Notes: generated from the sequence alone by a model not told the origin. Positions 28,905 through 37,990 are shown, counted from the stretch's first letter. The stretch: 64,000 nucleotides of DNA from Bradyrhizobium diazoefficiens (GCF_016599855.1 NZ_CP067041.1:3968001-4032000), one strand, 5' to 3'. Program-made: numbers and translations.

Positions 28905-30512
28905 TCAGCCCGTCTTGGTCTTGTCGAGATCGAGCAGCCCGCGCGCCTCGAGCTCGTCGCGCACCATGCGCTTCGGCACCTTGCCATAGCCGGATTTCGG
29001 CAGCGCCTCCCAGAAGAAGAACCGCTTCGGCATTTTGTAGCGCGGCACTTTCGGCGACAGGAACGCAGTCATCTCGGCTTCGCTCACCGGCTTCTCGCCC
29101 TCGCGCGCAACGCAGACGGCGACACCGATCTCGCCCCAGGTCGCATCGGGCACGCCGAGCACGGCGACCTCGCCGACCGCGGGATGCGTCAAGATCTTCT
29201 CCTCGATCTCGCGCGGATAGATGTTGGAGCCGCCGGAGATATACATGTCGGAGGCACGTCCCGTGATGTAGACGAACCCCTCCTCGTCCATATGGCCGAG
29301 ATCGCCGGTCCGAAACCAGCCGTTGCGGAACGCCTTCGCATTGGCCTCGGGATTGTCGTAATAGCCGGCGTGCACGGCAGGGCCGATCACGCAGATCTCG
29401 CCGCTCTGGTTCGCTTTGAGTTCGCGGCCCTCCTCGTCCTGGATCGAGACCTGCATGTCCGTCCGCTCGAAGCCGCAAGTGCCGATCTTCGCATGGGGCC
29501 CGTCCTCGAGATCGTGCAGCGCCGCCGGCAGGACCGTAATGTTACCCGTGACTTCGCCGAGGCCAAAATACTGCACGATGACCTTGCCGAGCTTCTTCAG
29601 CGCGGCCTTCTGGTCCTCGCGATACATCGGCGCGCCGGCATAGATCACGTGACGCAGCGAGGAATGATCGTATTTGTCGGCGGCGGGGTGCTCCACCATC
29701 ATCTTGAGGATGGTCGGCACCGTGAAGAGATTGCTCACCCGATGCTTCTCGATCAGGCGGAACGCCTCGTCGATATCGAATTTCTCGGTCGGCAGCAGCA
29801 CGGTGCGTACGCCGCGCGCGGCCTGCACCAATTGATGCACGCCGGCGCCATGCGACAGCGGCGCCACCACCAGCGAGGCATCGGCTTCCGTCACGCCGGG
29901 CGTGAGATCGGCGAGATGGTTGGTGACGACAAAACCCATCTGGCCGTGGGTCAGCACCGCGGCCTTGGAGCGGCCGGTGGTGCCGGAGGTGAAGAAGAAC
30001 CAGCAGGGATCATCGTGCTCGACAGCAACGTTCTCGACCACTTGCCCGGCCTGCGAGGCGATCGCATCGGCAACCGACGTCTCGGCAAACGCTGCCTTGC
30101 CGTCGACACTCCAGGTGAATTCCAGCGCGTTTCCCTTGACCGCCGCGACATGATCGGGAAAATCGACGTGGCACAGAAACGCCTTCGCGCCGGACGCCTG
30201 CGCGAGATAGGCGACCTCATCGGGCATCAGGCGGAAATTGGTGGGCACCCAAACCGCGCCGAGCCGGAACGCTGCGAACATCGAGAAGAACATCTCGTCG
30301 CCATTCTTGGAATGGACGAGGATGCGATCGCCCTTGGTGATGCCGCGCGCAGCAAGTGCCGCAGCGAGAGCGGAGACCCGCGCGTCGATTTCGCGCCAGG
30401 TCCAGGATTTGTCACCCCAGACGAAACCTGGGCGCGCTCCATGCCGCCGCGCGTTCTGGGTCAGCATGTAAGCGAGATTCATGACGCGGCGGGACATGCG
30501 GAGCGGCTGCAT
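28905..30512 (-). CDS. Acyl-CoA synthetase (AMP-forming, ANL superfamily)
   Basis: A 535-aa enzyme that activates a carboxylic acid with ATP and ligates it to CoA. It shows the P-loop FFTSGTTGRSKAAVLTHG, the YFGLGEVTG motif, the hinge region TGDLGHMDEEGFVYITGR, SGGSNIYPREIEE and the C-terminal lysine motif in LPKSGYGKVPKR. The substrate (fatty or aromatic acid) is not evident. ATG 30512 is the first start; a second at 30482 (MNLAYML) fits the family equally well. The PPC-domain gene follows directly. Confidence 0.92.
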   Translation of the reverse strand: MQPLRMSRRVMNLAYMLTQNARRHGARPGFVWGDKSWTWREIDARVSALAAALAARGITKGDRILVHSKNGDEMFFSMFAAFRLGAVWVPTNFRLMPDEVAYLAQASGAKAFLCHVDFPDHVAAVKGNALEFTWSVDGKAAFAETSVADAIASQAGQVVENVAVEHDDPCWFFFTSGTTGRSKAAVLTHGQMGFVVTNHLADLTPGVTEADASLVVAPLSHGAGVHQLVQAARGVRTVLLPTEKFDIDEAFRLIEKHRVSNLFTVPTILKMMVEHPAADKYDHSSLRHVIYAGAPMYREDQKAALKKLGKVIVQYFGLGEVTGNITVLPAALHDLEDGPHAKIGTCGFERTDMQVSIQDEEGRELKANQSGEICVIGPAVHAGYYDNPEANAKAFRNGWFRTGDLGHMDEEGFVYITGRASDMYISGGSNIYPREIEEKILTHPAVGEVAVLGVPDATWGEIGVAVCVAREGEKPVSEAEMTAFLSPKVPRYKMPKRFFFWEALPKSGYGKVPKRMVRDELEARGLLDLDKTKTG

Positions 30513-30690
30513 CGGGCTTCCTCTTCGACGGCGAACGGCGCGCGAGCCGCCCGCTCATTGCCGCCCATTTATCGCGATCAAGAACGGCCTCGCAAGGCCG
30601 CCAGCCGGGTGCCATCCATGCGCTCGTTCAAGGAATTTTAAACATGATCGAGGCAATCTCAGTCCGTATCCGCGTACAGAGTGTCGCATC

Positions 30691-30996
30691 ATGGTCAAAG
30701 CGCCCGCCGTTCTCCTGTTGTCGCTGGCGCTTACCGGCTGCGCGATGGCGCCACAAGCGAGCCTCGCCCCGGATCCCACCCTCAGGCCCGCACGCTACGC
30801 CTGGGACGGCGCCGGAGAAAACCCCAATCAGCCGCATTCCGCGGCGCGGTCAAGCCACGCCGCTGTCCGCCCCCAGAGCGACCGCGTTGACGCCGACCAG
30901 GACGCCAAGGTCAACCGCTTGCTGGTCATCTGCCAGCGCTGCCTCCCGGCAAAACCCCAGCCCGAAGATTCGCGGCTCGCCAGGGCAGCCGATTGA
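30691..30996 (+). CDS. Small lipoprotein
   Basis: A 101-aa product with a type II signal peptide: MVKAPAVLLLSLALTGCAM, with the lipobox LTGC and Ala at +2, which would direct outer-membrane sorting by the usual +2 rule. The mature part is rich in Pro, Ala and Asp and contains one CQRC pair near the C-terminus. The gene is divergent from the acyl-CoA synthetase. The family is not recognised; ATG 30691 is chosen because it yields the lipobox. Confidence 0.7.
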   Translation: MVKAPAVLLLSLALTGCAMAPQASLAPDPTLRPARYAWDGAGENPNQPHSAARSSHAAVRPQSDRVDADQDAKVNRLLVICQRCLPAKPQPEDSRLARAAD

Positions 30997-31087
30997 ACCG
31001 AACCACGCTTGCGCCTGTCTACGTGATACGCCGCTGACGCCGGTCATTCAGGCCTGTCGTCGCGCGCCATCATCCCAGGGACGATCC

Positions 31088-31603
31088 ATGCTCACCCGCC
31101 GCAGCCTCCTTGCCGCCTCTCTATTCGCCGCCGCCACGCCCGCCTTCGCTCAGGCTCCCACCGCCGGTGTTCCCGGGGCCATCCTGACCGCGATCTATAC
31201 CCGCGCCGCCAAAGGCAAGGGCGATGGCGGCGCTGCCTTCGTCACTGAGAACAAGGCGGCGAAAGCAAGATACCTCTCGAAGGCGCTGGTCGCGCTGTGG
31301 GCCAAGGCGGACGCGCATACGCCGAAGGGCGACGTCGGACCGATCGATTTCGATCCCGTGACCAATTCGCAGGAACCGGACGTGAAGTCGTTCAAGATTG
31401 ACGAGGAGAAGATGGAGGCCGACAAGGCGACGCTCGCGGTAACCATCGCCGGCCACCACAACGACCGCAAACCCGCCGACCAGATCGTGCGTTACGATTT
31501 CGTGCGCGAAGCCAACAGTTGGAAGATCGACAACATCAAGGGCTCCTCCGACGGCGAGACCTGGTCGATCCGCAAGATACTGGCGGACGCGCTGAAGAGC
31601 TGA
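31088..31603 (+). CDS. Secreted protein with a Tat-like signal peptide
   Basis: The 171-aa product starts MLTRRSLLAASLFAAATPAFAQ, with twin arginines followed by Ser-Leu-Leu, a possible Tat signal; the tat genes are in this window. The mature part is an alpha/beta protein with FDPVTNSQEPDVKSFKI and VRYDFVREANSWKIDNI, the look of a nuclear-transport-factor-2-like or DUF3828-type fold. The family assignment is tentative. A GNAT-like gene follows after 11 nt and may be co-transcribed. Confidence 0.7.
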   Translation: MLTRRSLLAASLFAAATPAFAQAPTAGVPGAILTAIYTRAAKGKGDGGAAFVTENKAAKARYLSKALVALWAKADAHTPKGDVGPIDFDPVTNSQEPDVKSFKIDEEKMEADKATLAVTIAGHHNDRKPADQIVRYDFVREANSWKIDNIKGSSDGETWSIRKILADALKS

Positions 31604-31614
31604 CCGGAGACATC

Positions 31615-31890
31615 ATGAGCGAAATCATCAACAACAAGGCCCATCATCGCTACGAACTGCAGGTGGAGGGCCATCTTGCGACCGAGCACTACAAGCTCGA
31701 CGGCAACGTCATTACATTCGAGCATACCGACGTGCCAAAGGAACTCGGCGGCAAGGGGGTCGGCTCAAAGCTGGTGCAAGGCGCGCTCGACCAGGTCCGC
31801 GCTAACGGCCTGGAGCTGATCCCGGAATGTCCGTTCGTGAAGGCGTGGATCGAAAAGCATCCGGACTATGCAGAGCTTGTGAAGAAATGA
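31615..31890 (+). CDS. Small GNAT-like N-acetyltransferase (YidJ/YjdJ type)
   Basis: The 91-aa protein is a minimal GCN5-related fold: strands RYELQVEGHLATEHYKLDG and VITFEHTDVPKELGG, the CoA-binding loop GGKGVGSKLVQGAL and the ending CPFVKAWIEKHPDYAELV. This group of about 90 residues acetylates unknown substrates. CGGAGA precedes ATG 31615. A paralogue of the same length lies 0.8 kb downstream. Confidence 0.85.
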   Translation: MSEIINNKAHHRYELQVEGHLATEHYKLDGNVITFEHTDVPKELGGKGVGSKLVQGALDQVRANGLELIPECPFVKAWIEKHPDYAELVKK

Positions 31891-31894
31891 GAGC

Positions 31895-31924
31895 CCAGGC
31901 CCGCCGGTAGCCTGGCGGGCCTGG
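31895..31924. terminator. Hairpin between convergent genes
   Basis: CCAGGCCCGCC and GGCGGGCCTGG form a perfect 11-bp stem with an 8-nt loop, 5 nt after the GNAT stop and before the convergent SPW gene. No clear T-run follows on either strand, so it may act as a Rho-assisted or mRNA-stabilising hairpin for both genes. Confidence 0.45.
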
Positions 31925-31940
31925 CTATAGCTGCGGCCTA

Positions 31941-32339
31941 TTATCCGTGCCTCAGCATATCCTGGTCGCTCAGATCCCAGTCCTGCCAGAGCTGGAGCAC
32001 CCCGAGCAGCAGCACCACCGCGCCGAGGCTCGTATGGTAGATGCGGAGAAAGCCTTCACCAGAATAGCCGAGGACATAGGGCGAGGCGATGAGCCACAGT
32101 CCGACGACGATTGTCGTCACCTCTTGCCACCGCTGCAGCGCTACATATTCGAGCTGGCTAAGGCCAAACACGACCAAGCCGATGGCCACCGTGTTCAAGA
32201 CGACCGCCTGGTGTCCGGCCGTCGTCACCATACCTTCCTGGACCGGAAACCATGGCGAGGCGACGATCAGCGCCCCGAGCAGCATGCCGCACCAGTCTTC
32301 CCATGTTCGATGAGTATTCAAGAAACCAAAGTCAGACAT
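31941..32339 (-). CDS. SPW-repeat membrane protein
   Basis: A 132-aa inner-membrane protein with four hydrophobic segments arranged as two repeats, each containing a Ser-Pro-Trp or Ser-Pro-Tyr motif (LIVASPWFPV and LIASPYVLGY), the mark of the SPW family. The N-terminus TWEDWCGMLLG is also typical. Its function is unknown. It converges with the small GNAT gene and is separated from it by a hairpin. Confidence 0.85.
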   Translation of the reverse strand: MSDFGFLNTHRTWEDWCGMLLGALIVASPWFPVQEGMVTTAGHQAVVLNTVAIGLVVFGLSQLEYVALQRWQEVTTIVVGLWLIASPYVLGYSGEGFLRIYHTSLGAVVLLLGVLQLWQDWDLSDQDMLRHG

Positions 32340-32485
32340 CGTACCCTCCTACAAAAGAGGCATACGTCAGCGGCTGGCGATCATGATGCTTCCGAATGTC
32401 TAGCGACCCGCCGGCCGCATCCGGGGCGTATGTCTAATAGGGGACGTGGGAACCGCGTTGGAACTTGCAAGAGCGGCCCTGAGCA

Positions 32486-32641
32486 TTATTTCAAGCAGCC
32501 GCAGGATGATAACTCCTCCGGCGCTACAGCGCGCCCGGCTTCTGGAGCCGCATCGCGCGCCGTCTGCAAGGCCGGCTTCAATTCCAGCGCCTTCTTGAAA
32601 TCGGCGGCGGCGGATTCAGGCGCCTGGATCAGGGAATAAGC
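32486..32641 (-). pseudogene. Remnant of a TPR-like protein C-terminus
   Basis: The reading frame contains one tetratricopeptide-like helix pair (AYSLIQAPESAAADFKKALELKP, ending LQTARD) and then a short tail. The frame upstream has no further repeats, and the opposite-strand GNAT gene begins just beyond it, so only the end of a longer TPR protein seems to remain. Confidence 0.45.
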
Positions 32642-32673
32642 ATGGTTTCGAAATGATTTCGGAAGTATCTGGC

Positions 32674-32949
32674 ATGGCGGCATCGGTACGCGACAACAAG
32701 GGCAGGAGCCGCTTCGAGCTCGATGTCGGCAGCGAGCTGGCCTTCGCCAATTACCGGCTGACGCCTTCGGGCGTCATCATCACCCATACCGAGACGCCGC
32801 GCGCGCTGCGCGGCCGTGGCATTGCGTCCGAGCTGATCAAAGGCGCGCTCGAGCTGATCCGTCGCGACGGCAGGAAGGTGATCGCGGGCTGCGGCTTCGT
32901 CGTCGACTACCTCGACAGGCATCCGGAGGATGCCGATCTCGTCGCCTGA
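32674..32949 (+). CDS. Small GNAT-like N-acetyltransferase, second copy
   Basis: The 91-aa product resembles the neighbour at 31.6 kb: FELDVGSELAFANYRL, VIITHTETPRALRGRG, the CoA loop RGRGIASELIKGALELI and the C-terminal CGFVVDYLDRHPEDADLV. ATG 32674 is preferred to ATG 32653 because GGAAG precedes it and the length then equals that of the paralogue. The substrate is unknown. Confidence 0.82.
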   Translation: MAASVRDNKGRSRFELDVGSELAFANYRLTPSGVIITHTETPRALRGRGIASELIKGALELIRRDGRKVIAGCGFVVDYLDRHPEDADLVA

Positions 32950-32990
32950 ATGCACAAGGGCCCGCCCTTCGCATTGACCGATGCTGTCGG

Positions 32991-33404
32991 TCAGTGCTTG
33001 ATTTCCGGCGGCAGCTTGCCGCCACTGGCGGCGAGCTTCGACATCACCTGCTTGTGCAGCCACACGTTCATGGTGGCGGAGTCGTTCATGTCGCCGGTGT
33101 AGCCGAGCTCCTTGGCGAGATCCTTGCGCGCAGCAAGGCTCGAATCGACGTCGAGCGCCTTCATGAGGTCGACGATCGAGGTGCGCCATTCCAGCTTCTC
33201 GCCCTTGTGCGCAGCGACGGCCGCATCGACGATCGCAGCGACATCCACCGTTGCTGCAGGCGCGGCAGCAGGCGTGGACGCCGTCGCCGATCCGCTCGGT
33301 GCGGCTCCTGCAGGCGCGCTGCCCGCGGGGGCGCCGCCGGGAGGCGCAGCGGAAGCCGGATGGCTGCCGAAGATTGCGCCCATGATTTTCCCGAAAATGC
33401 TCAT
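32991..33404 (-). CDS. DUF3597 protein
   Basis: The 137-aa product begins MSIFGKIMGAIFG, followed by a low-complexity Ala/Pro/Gly/Ser linker (about residues 15-50) and a compact helical domain of about 85 residues (VDVAAIVDAAVAAHKGEKLEWRTSIVDLMKALDVDSSLAARKDLAKELGYTGD), cut here into its known parts only for identification: it matches DUF3597. There is no signal peptide. The frame is open upstream, but ATG 33404 gives the conserved N-terminus. Function unknown. Confidence 0.8.
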   Translation of the reverse strand: MSIFGKIMGAIFGSHPASAAPPGGAPAGSAPAGAAPSGSATASTPAAAPAATVDVAAIVDAAVAAHKGEKLEWRTSIVDLMKALDVDSSLAARKDLAKELGYTGDMNDSATMNVWLHKQVMSKLAASGGKLPPEIKH

Positions 33405-33737
33405 GTCTGCTCCCCGAAAAGGATCCCGTTGGAAGGCCCTGAATGGGCACTTATAGACGAAGTTACGTCGTTGCGCCCGCCTAGTTCCGCGAACCGCAAA
33501 CAGCATGAGCTTATCTGCGGCGAAATGACGACCGGATGACGTGATCGAGGTTGCACTGCGGCATCGAATCTCACCCAAGCGTGAGGGACAGGACTCTGGA
33601 ATAGGCGTACGCTTCTCGCTCAGCTCGCGATGCCATCCGGAATTCACGTCTGGTTGGACTCGCGTAACTCAGAAAAGCGGCCGCTTGCGCCGTTGTCGGC
33701 GCCAAATTCGGCTGCATGGCAAGGGAGCAAGCCGACC
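33405..33737. other. Divergent intergenic region without recognised features
   Basis: About 330 bp between the DUF3597 gene and the DUF2189 gene, which point away from each other. It must contain both promoters, but no hexamer pair with convincing spacing, repeat or RNA gene was found in it. Confidence 0.4.
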
Positions 33738-34646
33738 ATGACCACACTGTACCAAGGCAATGTCCCCAGGATGGGCCAGACCGCAGACGCGGCTGGACCG
33801 GTGATCCGAACCATCCAACTTTCCGATCTGCATGACGCGCTCAAGCGCGGCTGGGAGGATTTCGAGGCGGTTCCGAGCCACGCCATCATCCTCTGCGTGA
33901 TCTATCCTGTGCTGGGCCTCGTGCTCGCCCGCGCGGTGATGGGCTATTCGGTGCTGCCGCTGCTGTTCCCGCTGGCCGCGGGCTTCGCCCTGATCGGCCC
34001 GTTCGCGGCGCTCGGCCTGTATGAGCTCTCCAGCCGGCGCGAGCGCCACGAAGAGGCTACCGCCTGGGACGCCATGGAGGTGCTGCGCTCGCCCTCCTTC
34101 GGCGCCATGCTCGGCCTCGGCACGCTGCTGCTCGCGCTGTTCGTGACCTGGGTCGCGACCGCACAGGCAATCTACGTGGCGGCGTTCGGCTATGAGGGCG
34201 TGACTGGAATCTCGGATTTCGTGACGCGCGTGCTGACGACGTCGCAGGGCTGGTGGCTGATCGTGATCGGCTGCGGCACAGGCTTCCTGTTTGCGCTCGC
34301 CGCGCTCTGCATCAGCGCCGTCTCATTCCCGCTGATGCTTGATCGTCACGCCGGCGCGCTGGAGGCGATGGTCACCTCGCTCCGCGTCGTCGCCAGGAAC
34401 CCGGTGCCGATGGCGGCCTGGGGCCTGATCGTGGCAGTGCTGCTCGCACTCGGCACGATCCCCGCCTTCCTCGGGCTTGCCGTCGTGATCCCCCTGCTCG
34501 GCCACGCCACCTGGCATCTCTACCGCAAGGTCATCGTCTCCGAACCCGGTGCACGGCCGGTGCCGCCTCCGTCGCACCGCCCGCGCAAGCCGGCGGCCGA
34601 TTTCCCCGCCAATCTCTTCCCGTGGCGGAATAGGTCGGACGTCTGA
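33738..34646 (+). CDS. DUF2189 integral membrane protein
   Basis: The 302-aa product has a soluble N-terminus (to about residue 50, with LSDLHDALKRGWEDFEAVPS) and about six hydrophobic segments, including FPLAAGFALIGPFAALGLYELS, which is characteristic of DUF2189, and a proline- and arginine-rich cytoplasmic C-terminus. Inner-membrane location is clear; the function is unknown. ATG 33738 follows GGGAGC. A hairpin lies shortly after the stop. Confidence 0.8.
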   Translation: MTTLYQGNVPRMGQTADAAGPVIRTIQLSDLHDALKRGWEDFEAVPSHAIILCVIYPVLGLVLARAVMGYSVLPLLFPLAAGFALIGPFAALGLYELSSRRERHEEATAWDAMEVLRSPSFGAMLGLGTLLLALFVTWVATAQAIYVAAFGYEGVTGISDFVTRVLTTSQGWWLIVIGCGTGFLFALAALCISAVSFPLMLDRHAGALEAMVTSLRVVARNPVPMAAWGLIVAVLLALGTIPAFLGLAVVIPLLGHATWHLYRKVIVSEPGARPVPPPSHRPRKPAADFPANLFPWRNRSDV

Positions 34647-34657
34647 CGATCTTGTTA

Positions 34658-34694
34658 CAGCCGATCCCACCCGGGCCCCGGGCGGGATCGGCTG
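34658..34694 (+). terminator. Hairpin after the DUF2189 gene
   Basis: CAGCCGATCCC and GGGATCGGCTG are perfect inverse repeats (11 bp) with an inner GC-rich loop that can extend the stem. Only a short pyrimidine-rich tail follows, so intrinsic termination is plausible but not certain. Confidence 0.5.
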
Positions 34695-34776
34695 CTGTCA
34701 TACGCCTTGCTTTGGCCGCGGTTACAATCGACATTGCGCCGCCGATGATGCCAATTCACGGAATCAATTTACTCGA

Positions 34777-35601
34777 ATGACCTTGACGATTTCTCGTCTC
34801 GCTCTCGCAGCCCTCGCCCTCTCAGCGTCAATCATGTCCGTCGAGCCCGCTGTGGCCGCAGTCGCCTGCGGTTCGGGCAATTTCGACGCCTGGCTTGCCG
34901 ATTTCAAAAACGAGGCCGCAGCCAAAGGCATCTCGCAACAGGCCATCACCGCCGGACTTGCCGGCGTCACGTTGGACCAGAGCGTGCTCAACCGCGACCA
35001 TTCGCAAAAGGTCTTCAACCAGACCTTTGAGGAGTTTTCAGGCCGCATGGTGCCGCCGCGGATGACGCGCGGCTCCAACATGATGAAGCAGTACGGCTCT
35101 GTGCTATCGCGCATCGAGCAGACCTATGGCGTGCCGGGCGAGATCCTGGTCGCGATCTGGGGTCTCGAGACCGATTTTGGCGTCAACACCGGCAAGTTCG
35201 CGACGATCCGCTCGCTGGCGACGCTCGCCTATGATTGTCGGCGCGCCGAGCAGTTTCGCGGCGAGCTGATGGATGCGCTGCGTATCATCCAGCGCGGCGA
35301 TCTCTCGCCCGCCGAGATGAAAGGCGCTTGGGCCGGCGAACTGGGCCAGACCCAGTTCATGCCATCGGCCTGGATGAAATTCGCCGTCGATTTCGACGGC
35401 AACGGCAAGCGCGACCTGCTGCACAACGCGCCCGACGTGCTCGCCTCCACCGCCAACTATCTCGCGGGCTATGGCTGGCAGAAGGGCAAGGATTGGCAAC
35501 CGGGCAGTCCGAACTTCGCAGTGCTCCAGCAGTGGAACAAGAGCGAGGTCTATTCCAGGACGGTGGCCCATTTTGCCACCCAGCTCGCGCACGCCCCTTA
35601 A
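34777..35601 (+). CDS. Lytic murein transglycosylase (MltB family)
   Basis: The enzyme cleaves peptidoglycan between MurNAc and GlcNAc in the periplasm, leaving 1,6-anhydro ends. The 274-aa product has a signal peptide (ending VAAVACGSG) and one SLT_2-type domain with the catalytic glutamate in IWGLETDFG, then GELGQTQFMPSAW and a calcium-loop-like DFDGNGKRDL. There is no C-terminal peptidoglycan-binding domain, so it is shorter than many homologues. No lipobox is obvious, so it may be soluble in the periplasm. Confidence 0.9.
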   Translation: MTLTISRLALAALALSASIMSVEPAVAAVACGSGNFDAWLADFKNEAAAKGISQQAITAGLAGVTLDQSVLNRDHSQKVFNQTFEEFSGRMVPPRMTRGSNMMKQYGSVLSRIEQTYGVPGEILVAIWGLETDFGVNTGKFATIRSLATLAYDCRRAEQFRGELMDALRIIQRGDLSPAEMKGAWAGELGQTQFMPSAWMKFAVDFDGNGKRDLLHNAPDVLASTANYLAGYGWQKGKDWQPGSPNFAVLQQWNKSEVYSRTVAHFATQLAHAP

Positions 35602-35649
35602 GACTTGCACAGCGACCGGCCCTCTCTTGGGTTGCGTTTACCTGCCCGC

Positions 35650-35901
35650 TTACTTGCCCATGGTGGCGTGCATCACCTTGTTTAGGTGCGTGCCGCAGGT
35701 ACCCATTTTGCCGTTGAGCAGCGAGTCCTGCGCGGAAGCGATCTCCTTTTGCGCGACCAACTTGCCGTCGCCATGTGGCATCGCTTCGATCGCGGTTTCC
35801 GTCTTCGCCAGATTGTCCGAGAGGGATCGGCAGGCCCTTCCATCACTGCGAACTGCCTGAACCTCGCTGGAGGACTCATGACCCTTCCGCTCGAGGAGCA
35901 C
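35650..35901 (-). CDS. Small hypothetical protein, possibly 5'-truncated
   Basis: The 83-aa frame begins with GTG 35901. Its last 55 residues (LSDNLAKTETAIEAMPHGD and GKMGTCGTHLNKVMHATMGK) look like a compact helical domain with two cysteines, of a kind usually found in small secreted proteins. The N-terminus here (LLERKGHESSSEVQ) is not a signal peptide, and no ribosome binding site is visible, so the original start may have been lost. Confidence 0.45.
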   Translation of the reverse strand: MLLERKGHESSSEVQAVRSDGRACRSLSDNLAKTETAIEAMPHGDGKLVAQKEIASAQDSLLNGKMGTCGTHLNKVMHATMGK

Positions 35902-36277
35902 ACAACTAACGCAATGATATGAATATCAGTTCATTAGAAACAAATCTGCCTTATGCGAAGCACGCATGTGGAACTTGGGCCTACAAGCTGGTCCGACGGC
36001 TTGTAGGTCACCGAAGTGTCACTTATCTCCGCAACTGTTAGAACTACAGATCGACACTTAAATCTCTGATTTATCTGATATTTATCGCCCGTTGTAGCAA
36101 CTTGCGCCCAGCCGTAGGAAGGGATCGCCGACAGGTTAACCGCTTCTTACCGGTGCTATGCATTGTTCGCCTAGCTGCATCGCAACATCGGAACTATCGC
36201 ACCGCACTACTCTCACCTATATTCATTTCAACGATGACGCCCGGGCAAGGGCTGAATCGAACTACAGGAGACTACCA
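35902..36277. other. AT-rich intergenic region before the DUF1127 gene
   Basis: About 375 bp, clearly poorer in GC than the surroundings. It contains a 9-bp hairpin, CCTACAAGC/GCTTGTAGG (35980-36007), without a T-run, and an AT-rich patch near 36055-36090 that may be a promoter region for the DUF1127 gene. No gene or named RNA was recognised. Confidence 0.4.
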
Positions 36278-36430
36278 ATGCTGCTCTCGCTTATCCGCAT
36301 GATCCAAGCTTTCCGGGACTATCAGCGCAACGTTGCCGAGCTGTCCCAGCTCAGCGATCGCGAACTGGCCGACATCGGCCTCGATCGCTCTGACATCCCG
36401 CGCGTTGCCGCCGGTCAGTTTCAGGGCTGA
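36278..36430 (+). CDS. DUF1127 small protein (YjiS-like)
   Basis: A 50-aa protein with a short N-terminal helix (LLSLIRMIQAFRDYQRN) and the DUF1127 block LSQLSDRELADIGLDRSDI. Small arginine-rich proteins of this type are known in Alphaproteobacteria, where members influence phosphate and small-RNA metabolism; the role of this one is unknown. AGGAG stands 8 nt before ATG 36278. A hairpin, CGCCCGC/GCGGGCG (36464-36482), follows and may terminate transcription. Confidence 0.88.
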   Translation: MLLSLIRMIQAFRDYQRNVAELSQLSDRELADIGLDRSDIPRVAAGQFQG

Positions 36431-36555
36431 TATCGTTCAGCCCTTCACCGGACGAACCGATAGCGCCCGCCTCGTGCGGGCGTTGTCGCATCCGGTGGCA
36501 GAAAACTCGATTTCGACGATTCCACTGACCGCCGAAAAGCGCTACCTGTCCGCCC

Positions 36556-37983
36556 ATGACAGGACCCCTATCCAATATTGTGCACGTCATCGGCGCCGGC
36601 CTTGCCGGTTCGGAAGCCGCCTGGCAGGTGGCCAAATCAGGCGTGCCCGTGGTGCTGCACGAGATGCGGCCGGACCGCATGACCGAGGCGCATCGCACCG
36701 ACGGGCTTGCTGAGCTCGTCTGCTCCAATTCATTCCGCTCGGACGACGCCGCCAACAACGCGGTCGGTCTCCTGCACGCTGAGATGCGCCGGCTCGACTC
36801 GTTGATCATGCGCGCGGCCGATGCCAACCAGGTGCCCGCCGGGGGCGCGCTGGCAGTCGACCGCGAGGGCTTCTCCGCGGCCGTGACCAAGGCGCTGGAC
36901 GACCATCCGCTCATCGAGATCGCCCGCGGCGAGATCGCAGGCCTGCCTCCGGCCGACTGGAGCAACGTCATCGTTGCGACCGGTCCCCTCACCTCTGCAT
37001 CGCTGGCCGATGCCATCCGCGAACTCACCGACGAAAGCGCGCTCGCCTTCTTCGACGCGATCGCGCCGATCGTGCACCGCGAGTCCATCGACATGTCGGT
37101 GGCCTGGTTCCAGTCGCGCTACGACAAGGTCGGCCCGGGCGGCAACGGCGCCGATTACATCAACTGCCCCATGACCAAGGAGCAGTATGACGGGTTCGTC
37201 GCGGCGCTCATCGCCGGCGAAAAGACCGAATTCAAGGAATGGGAGACCAACACGCCCTACTTCGACGGCTGCCTGCCGATCGAGGTGATGGCGGAGCGCG
37301 GCCCCGAAACGCTGCGCCACGGCCCGATGAAGCCGGTCGGCCTCACCAATCCGCATGATCCCACCACGAAAGCCTACGCGATCGTGCAGCTGCGGCAGGA
37401 CAACAAGTTCGGCACGCTCTACAACATCGTCGGCTTTCAGACGAAGCTCAAATACGGCGAGCAGCAGCGCATCTTCCGCACCATTCCAGGGCTCGAGAAG
37501 GCCGAGTTCGCCCGCCTCGGCGGCCTGCATCGCAACACCTTTCTCAACTCGCCAAAGCTGCTCGACAGCCAGTTGCGGCTGCGCGCGCAGCCACGGCTGC
37601 GTTTTGCCGGCCAGATGACGGGCTGCGAAGGCTACGTGGAATCCGCCAGCGTCGGCCTGATCGCCGGCCTCTATGCGGCAGCCGACGCACGCGGCGAGCG
37701 GCTTGCGAGCCCGCCGGCCACGACGGCGCTCGGATCCCTGCTCGGCCACATCACCGGAGGCCATATCGAGACCATTGAGCCGGGCACGCGCTCGTTCCAG
37801 CCGATGAACATCAATTTCGGCCTGTTCCCGCCGCTCGCGAGCGTGCCGACGAAGAAGCCCGACGGCACGCGCCTGCGCGGCAACGAGAAGACGGTGGCGA
37901 AGAAGCAGGCCATGAGCGCGCTGGCGCTCGCCGATCTCGATCGCTGGATCGCCGATCATTTGCACATTGCCGCAGCTGCGTGA
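36556..37983 (+). CDS. trmFO: Methylenetetrahydrofolate-tRNA-(uracil-54-C5)-methyltransferase
   Basis: TrmFO makes ribothymidine-54 in the T-loop of tRNA using methylene-THF and FADH2, instead of SAM. The 475-aa product begins with the FAD-binding [13 protein letters not shown], contains the conserved cysteine in [18 protein letters not shown] near residue 55, the second cysteine in [11 protein letters not shown], and the C-terminal [13 protein letters not shown] and [10 protein letters not shown] motifs. The kinase-like gene follows 7 nt later on the same strand and is probably co-transcribed. Confidence 0.95.
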   Translation: MTGPLSNIVHVIGAGLAGSEAAWQVAKSGVPVVLHEMRPDRMTEAHRTDGLAELVCSNSFRSDDAANNAVGLLHAEMRRLDSLIMRAADANQVPAGGALAVDREGFSAAVTKALDDHPLIEIARGEIAGLPPADWSNVIVATGPLTSASLADAIRELTDESALAFFDAIAPIVHRESIDMSVAWFQSRYDKVGPGGNGADYINCPMTKEQYDGFVAALIAGEKTEFKEWETNTPYFDGCLPIEVMAERGPETLRHGPMKPVGLTNPHDPTTKAYAIVQLRQDNKFGTLYNIVGFQTKLKYGEQQRIFRTIPGLEKAEFARLGGLHRNTFLNSPKLLDSQLRLRAQPRLRFAGQMTGCEGYVESASVGLIAGLYAAADARGERLASPPATTALGSLLGHITGGHIETIEPGTRSFQPMNINFGLFPPLASVPTKKPDGTRLRGNEKTVAKKQAMSALALADLDRWIADHLHIAAAA

Positions 37984-37990
37984 GTTTTGG

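Noticed and set aside
28272..30641. Open frame of 789 codons antisense to the acyl-CoA synthetase
   Set aside because: It mirrors a clear synthetase gene, consists mainly of Arg, Ala, His and Gly codons produced by GC-rich third positions, and has no recognisable domain.
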